Assembly (NCBI GenBank): GCA_031264875.1
Contig: JAISDK010000251.1
Span: 1-9,847, forward strand
Direction of reading: 5' to 3'
Length of the DNA stretch: 9,847 nucleotides
Origin: Prevotellaceae bacterium
GTDB taxonomy: Bacteria; Bacteroidota; Bacteroidia; Bacteroidales; UBA932
How positions within the stretch are numbered: the first letter of the stretch is position 1; the number at the start of each line of letters is the position of its first letter. This document shows positions 7,746 to 9,847 of this stretch, one piece after another. Position numbers and translations under genes: made by a program. The notes under the pieces were generated by a model. It was not told where the DNA came from and did not search any database. It worked only from the letters and a program-made list of their open reading frames with translations.

Positions 7746-7907
7746 TGGTCAGGAGATGATTATTTATCGTCGAGAGTGTTTGCCGGAGATGTGGTCTTCA
7801 ATAGTCCGGTAAAATCAAAAGAATCACAGTTCAGATATTTGAGGCATGACATGACAATAGATAAAATAAAATTGAACTTTATTCGGTTAATCGTGTTTCT
7901 AATCCCT
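7746..7907. other. AT-rich intergenic stretch between the repeat array and the cas promoter
   Basis: No convincing gene on either strand. An open frame that crosses out of the repeats reaches 7952, but its sequence shows no recognisable family and no plausible start, and its only length comes from the repeats. A weak inverted pair CCGGA/TCCGG flanks about 17 nt around 7782-7808 and lacks a T-run, so it is not called as a terminator. The rest is low-complexity A+T. Confidence 0.5.
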
Positions 7908-7939
7908 TTTGTACATATAAAAATAATCCATTACTTTTG
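7908..7939 (+). promoter_or_regulatory. Bacteroides-type promoter of the cas operon
   Basis: TTTG at 7908-7911 and TACTTTTG at 7932-7939 are separated by exactly 20 nt, an exact match to the Bacteroidota primary-sigma promoter (TTTG, 19-21 nt, TAnnTTTG). Transcription would start near 7946, giving a leader of about 75 nt before cas6. Nothing else between it and cas6 could be its target, so it most likely drives cas6 and the csm genes. Confidence 0.75.
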
Positions 7940-7980
7940 CGCTGTTTTTTAATATAAGAGTTAGCTTTTAGTAGCCTTAA

Positions 7981-7995
7981 TTTGTTGTAAACAAA
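7981..7995. repeat. Short inverted repeat in the cas6 leader
   Basis: TTTGTT and AACAAA (6-bp arms) surround GTA, a short dyad about 35 nt after the predicted transcription start and 26 nt before the cas6 ATG. The 9-mer TTGTTGTAA at 7982-7990 recurs at 8014-8022 across the cas6 start. It could be an operator or a leader hairpin; in AT-rich DNA such a short dyad can also be chance. Confidence 0.35.
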
Positions 7996-8021
7996 CAGTT
8001 TTTTAGAGTTAAGTTGTTGTA

Positions 8022-8717
8022 ATGAATATCGAGAAAACACCATTATTAATTGTTGAATTTAAAAATTCCATTCAACACCATGAAATTCCGAAGTTTAGAG
8101 GAGCGGTAGTAAACATGTTGTCATCCAATAATATTCTGTTCCATAATCATACGGAAGACGGTGGTTTGCGTTATTCATATCCGTTAATCCAATATAAACG
8201 TATTCACGGCAAGGCGGCAATCGTATGTATCAAAGCGGGAACGGAAAGCATCGGCGAATTTTTTTCTACGGTTCGCGAACCTGTTGTTCTTGGAAGACAG
8301 GAAATAATGCTGGAACTGGATTTCATAAGGGCTGACAATATATTAATACAAATCTGGGAGAGTTCCTTTACTTATTCGTTACGAAAATGGCTGCCTTTTA
8401 ACAGTGTTAATTACGATAAATTTCAGAAATTAACCGGGCTAAAGGAACAGGCAGAATTCATGGAAAATATCCTTGTTGGAAATATCCTTTCGTTTGCCAA
8501 AGGAATCGGTATCCGTTTTGAGAAAGAATTGCATTGTACGGTGTTAGACATGGAGACAGCCGGTATGATGAAATACAAAGGAGTATCTTTTATGGCATTT
8601 GACGTCTTTTTCAGAACAAATGTGTCGTTGCCCAATTATACCGGTTTGGGTAAAGGTGTCAGTCATGGATTTGGAACAGTGGTGAAAATGAATAATAATA
8701 ATGAAGTAACAATATGA
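8022..8717 (+). CDS. cas6: CRISPR-associated endoribonuclease Cas6 (Cas6b-like)
   Basis: Metal-independent endoribonuclease that cuts the CRISPR precursor transcript within each repeat to release crRNAs, here for the type III effector encoded next to it. Seen: 231 residues, typical length. The C-terminal glycine-rich loop GLGKGVSHGFG at 208-218 is the Cas6 signature (GhGxxxxxGhG) that contacts RNA. The N-terminal part, with FRGAVVNML (25-33), LFHNH (39-43) and YSYPLIQYKRI (51-61), resembles the Cas6b N-terminal domain. His41 and His43 are the likely catalytic histidines, by analogy with paired histidines described in archaeal Cas6b. It is the first gene after an exact Bacteroides-type promoter and ends 6 nt before csm1, so the two form one operon. 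Base composition is clearly more AT-rich than gyrA or lgt. Firm as Cas6; the b subtype is from resemblance. Confidence 0.9.
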   Translation: MNIEKTPLLIVEFKNSIQHHEIPKFRGAVVNMLSSNNILFHNHTEDGGLRYSYPLIQYKRIHGKAAIVCIKAGTESIGEFFSTVREPVVLGRQEIMLELDFIRADNILIQIWESSFTYSLRKWLPFNSVNYDKFQKLTGLKEQAEFMENILVGNILSFAKGIGIRFEKELHCTVLDMETAGMMKYKGVSFMAFDVFFRTNVSLPNYTGLGKGVSHGFGTVVKMNNNNEVTI

Positions 8718-8723
8718 TAAGAT

Positions 8724-9847
8724 ATGGAGAAAGCAAAAGGAATAATACGCGAACATCTTTATCTTGCAGCGCTGCTACACGATATTGGGAAATTTTATCA
8801 GCGGGCAAGCAACGGGTTGTCAGAACAAAACAATAATCTGTCCGGAATTTCAAAAAATCTTTCAGATATGATTTGTCCGCTCAATCAAAGTGGTTATTAC
8901 GGGTATCAACATACTGTTTGGACTACAGAATTTTTGTGTAAACACGAAGCAACGTTCAAACGGGTGTTGGGCGTTACGAATATTTACGAACAAAATGATG
9001 AATACTCGCTTGTTCGTTTGTCGGCATATCATCACAGACCGGATTCTGAACTCACGGCATTGATTTCGATGGCAGACTGGTGGAGCGCGGGCATTGACCG
9101 CCAAATTCCAAAAGACGAAGACAAAGAGCAGGCAGATGCAATTTCATGGGGAAATGACAGGTACAGGAAAATTCCGCTCTATTCGATTTTCAATTCTATT
9201 GACAATGGCAATACAAAAGTCGCTTTTCCCCTAACTCCACTGGATGTTACGGACAAAGGCTTTCCAAAAGAGATTAAGGATGAAAAAGACGGTGAAAATC
9301 AAGCAGCCTACAAAAAACTTTGGGATGCTTTTGAAGCTGAATTTAACAATCTTCCACAAGATTCATTCAACGGTTTTGCAGAAAGTTTGCTCTATCTGCT
9401 CAAAAAATATACCTGGTGCATTCCGTCGAGTACCGTCGATATGGCAAATGTGAGTTTATTTGAGCATTTGAAAACGACAGCTGCTTTTGCCAACTGTCTA
9501 TATCTCTATAAAGAAGAAAATAGAAACGGTTTTTCATTTGATAGCACAACAAAGCGCTTGAAATTAGAAAATAATGTTTGTCCGGTTTTGTTACTTGGCG
9601 GCGATTTGTCCGGCATACAGAAGTTTATATACAACATTGCTTCCCGCAAAGCCGCAGTAAGCTTGAAAGGACGTTCTTTTTACCTTCAACTGCTCATTGA
9701 TTCTGTCATTCAACGCATTATTACTCACGCAGATATTAATGTCAATGTCGGAAATACGGTTTATTCTTCCGGTGGAAAATTCTACATGCTGTTGCCGAAT
9801 ACCGGCAAGGTGAAAAGGGCAATTGCAGAATTGAAATCAGAATTTGA
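8724..9847 (+). CDS. csm1: Type III-A CRISPR effector large subunit Cas10/Csm1, partial (C-terminus beyond window)
   Basis: Signature subunit of type III CRISPR complexes: once crRNA pairs with target transcript, it cleaves DNA through its HD domain and its palm domain makes cyclic oligoadenylates that switch on ancillary nucleases. Seen: ATG at 8724 opens a frame of 374 codons running to the window edge; Cas10 proteins are commonly 750-900 residues, so about half is present. The N-terminal HD domain is intact by motif: LLHDIGKFYQRA with His19-Asp20, YQH with His63, YHHRPDS with His103-His104, and MADWWSAGIDR with Asp118. Then DMANVSLFEHLKTTAAFANCLY (239-260 region), GGDLSGIQKFIYNIAS (292-307) opening the first palm-like domain, KGRSFYLQLL, and SSGGKFYMLLPNT (348-360). 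The cyclase GGDD motif would lie beyond the edge. HD plus these motifs fit Csm1 better than Cmr2, so subtype III-A is inferred. Confidence 0.93.
   Translation, partial: MEKAKGIIREHLYLAALLHDIGKFYQRASNGLSEQNNNLSGISKNLSDMICPLNQSGYYGYQHTVWTTEFLCKHEATFKRVLGVTNIYEQNDEYSLVRLSAYHHRPDSELTALISMADWWSAGIDRQIPKDEDKEQADAISWGNDRYRKIPLYSIFNSIDNGNTKVAFPLTPLDVTDKGFPKEIKDEKDGENQAAYKKLWDAFEAEFNNLPQDSFNGFAESLLYLLKKYTWCIPSSTVDMANVSLFEHLKTTAAFANCLYLYKEENRNGFSFDSTTKRLKLENNVCPVLLLGGDLSGIQKFIYNIASRKAAVSLKGRSFYLQLLIDSVIQRIITHADINVNVGNTVYSSGGKFYMLLPNTGKVKRAIAELKSEF

Noticed and set aside
7782..7808. Intrinsic terminator after the repeat array
   Set aside because: Only a 5-bp CCGGA/TCCGG pair around a loop of about 17 nt, without a T-run afterwards.
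7467..7952. Plus-strand gene of about 161 residues leading into the cas promoter
   Set aside because: Mostly tandem repeat, and the unique tail resembles no family; it also runs through the cas promoter. Treated as an open frame by chance.

Overview
The window looks like a chromosomal segment of a Bacteroidota bacterium, most likely Bacteroidales. The clues are the sequence character of GyrA, NuoM and Lgt, leaders that are AT-rich and lack a clear Shine-Dalgarno, and Bacteroides-type promoters (TTTG about 20 nt ahead of TAnnTTTG), with a textbook copy at 7908-7939.

Left part (1-5996, minus strand): four tightly packed genes read right to left. They are gyrA (DNA gyrase subunit A), an exported tetratricopeptide-repeat protein, nuoM, and the first 230 codons of nuoN, which runs off the left edge. 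The gaps are 8, 9 and 12 nt, so co-transcription is plausible. The usual nuoL-nuoM-nuoN order is broken: the gyrA/TPR pair sits where nuoL would be expected.

Middle (5997-7325): a divergent intergenic region of 239 nt carries candidate promoters for gyrA and lgt and a near-perfect 20-bp palindrome. It is followed on the plus strand by lgt (lipoprotein diacylglyceryl transferase) and a small overlapping ORF of unknown function.

Right part (7326-9847): about 700 nt without a convincing gene. This holds a tandem array of about eight 40-42 bp units, each with an internal inverted repeat (7405-7745), then an AT-rich stretch and a strong Bacteroides-type promoter. The promoter drives the start of a type III CRISPR-Cas locus, a Cas6b-like crRNA endonuclease followed 6 nt later by the N-terminal 374 codons of a Cas10/Csm1 with an HD nuclease domain, which points to subtype III-A. 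The remaining csm genes and any CRISPR array would lie to the right. Base composition drops visibly from the housekeeping genes to the cas genes, as expected for an accessory defence island next to core genes.

The items most worth a second look are the hairpin tandem array at the core/accessory junction, the gyrA-TPR-nuoM-nuoN arrangement, and the apparent absence from NuoM of the conserved lysine of the proton-channel helix that NuoN keeps.
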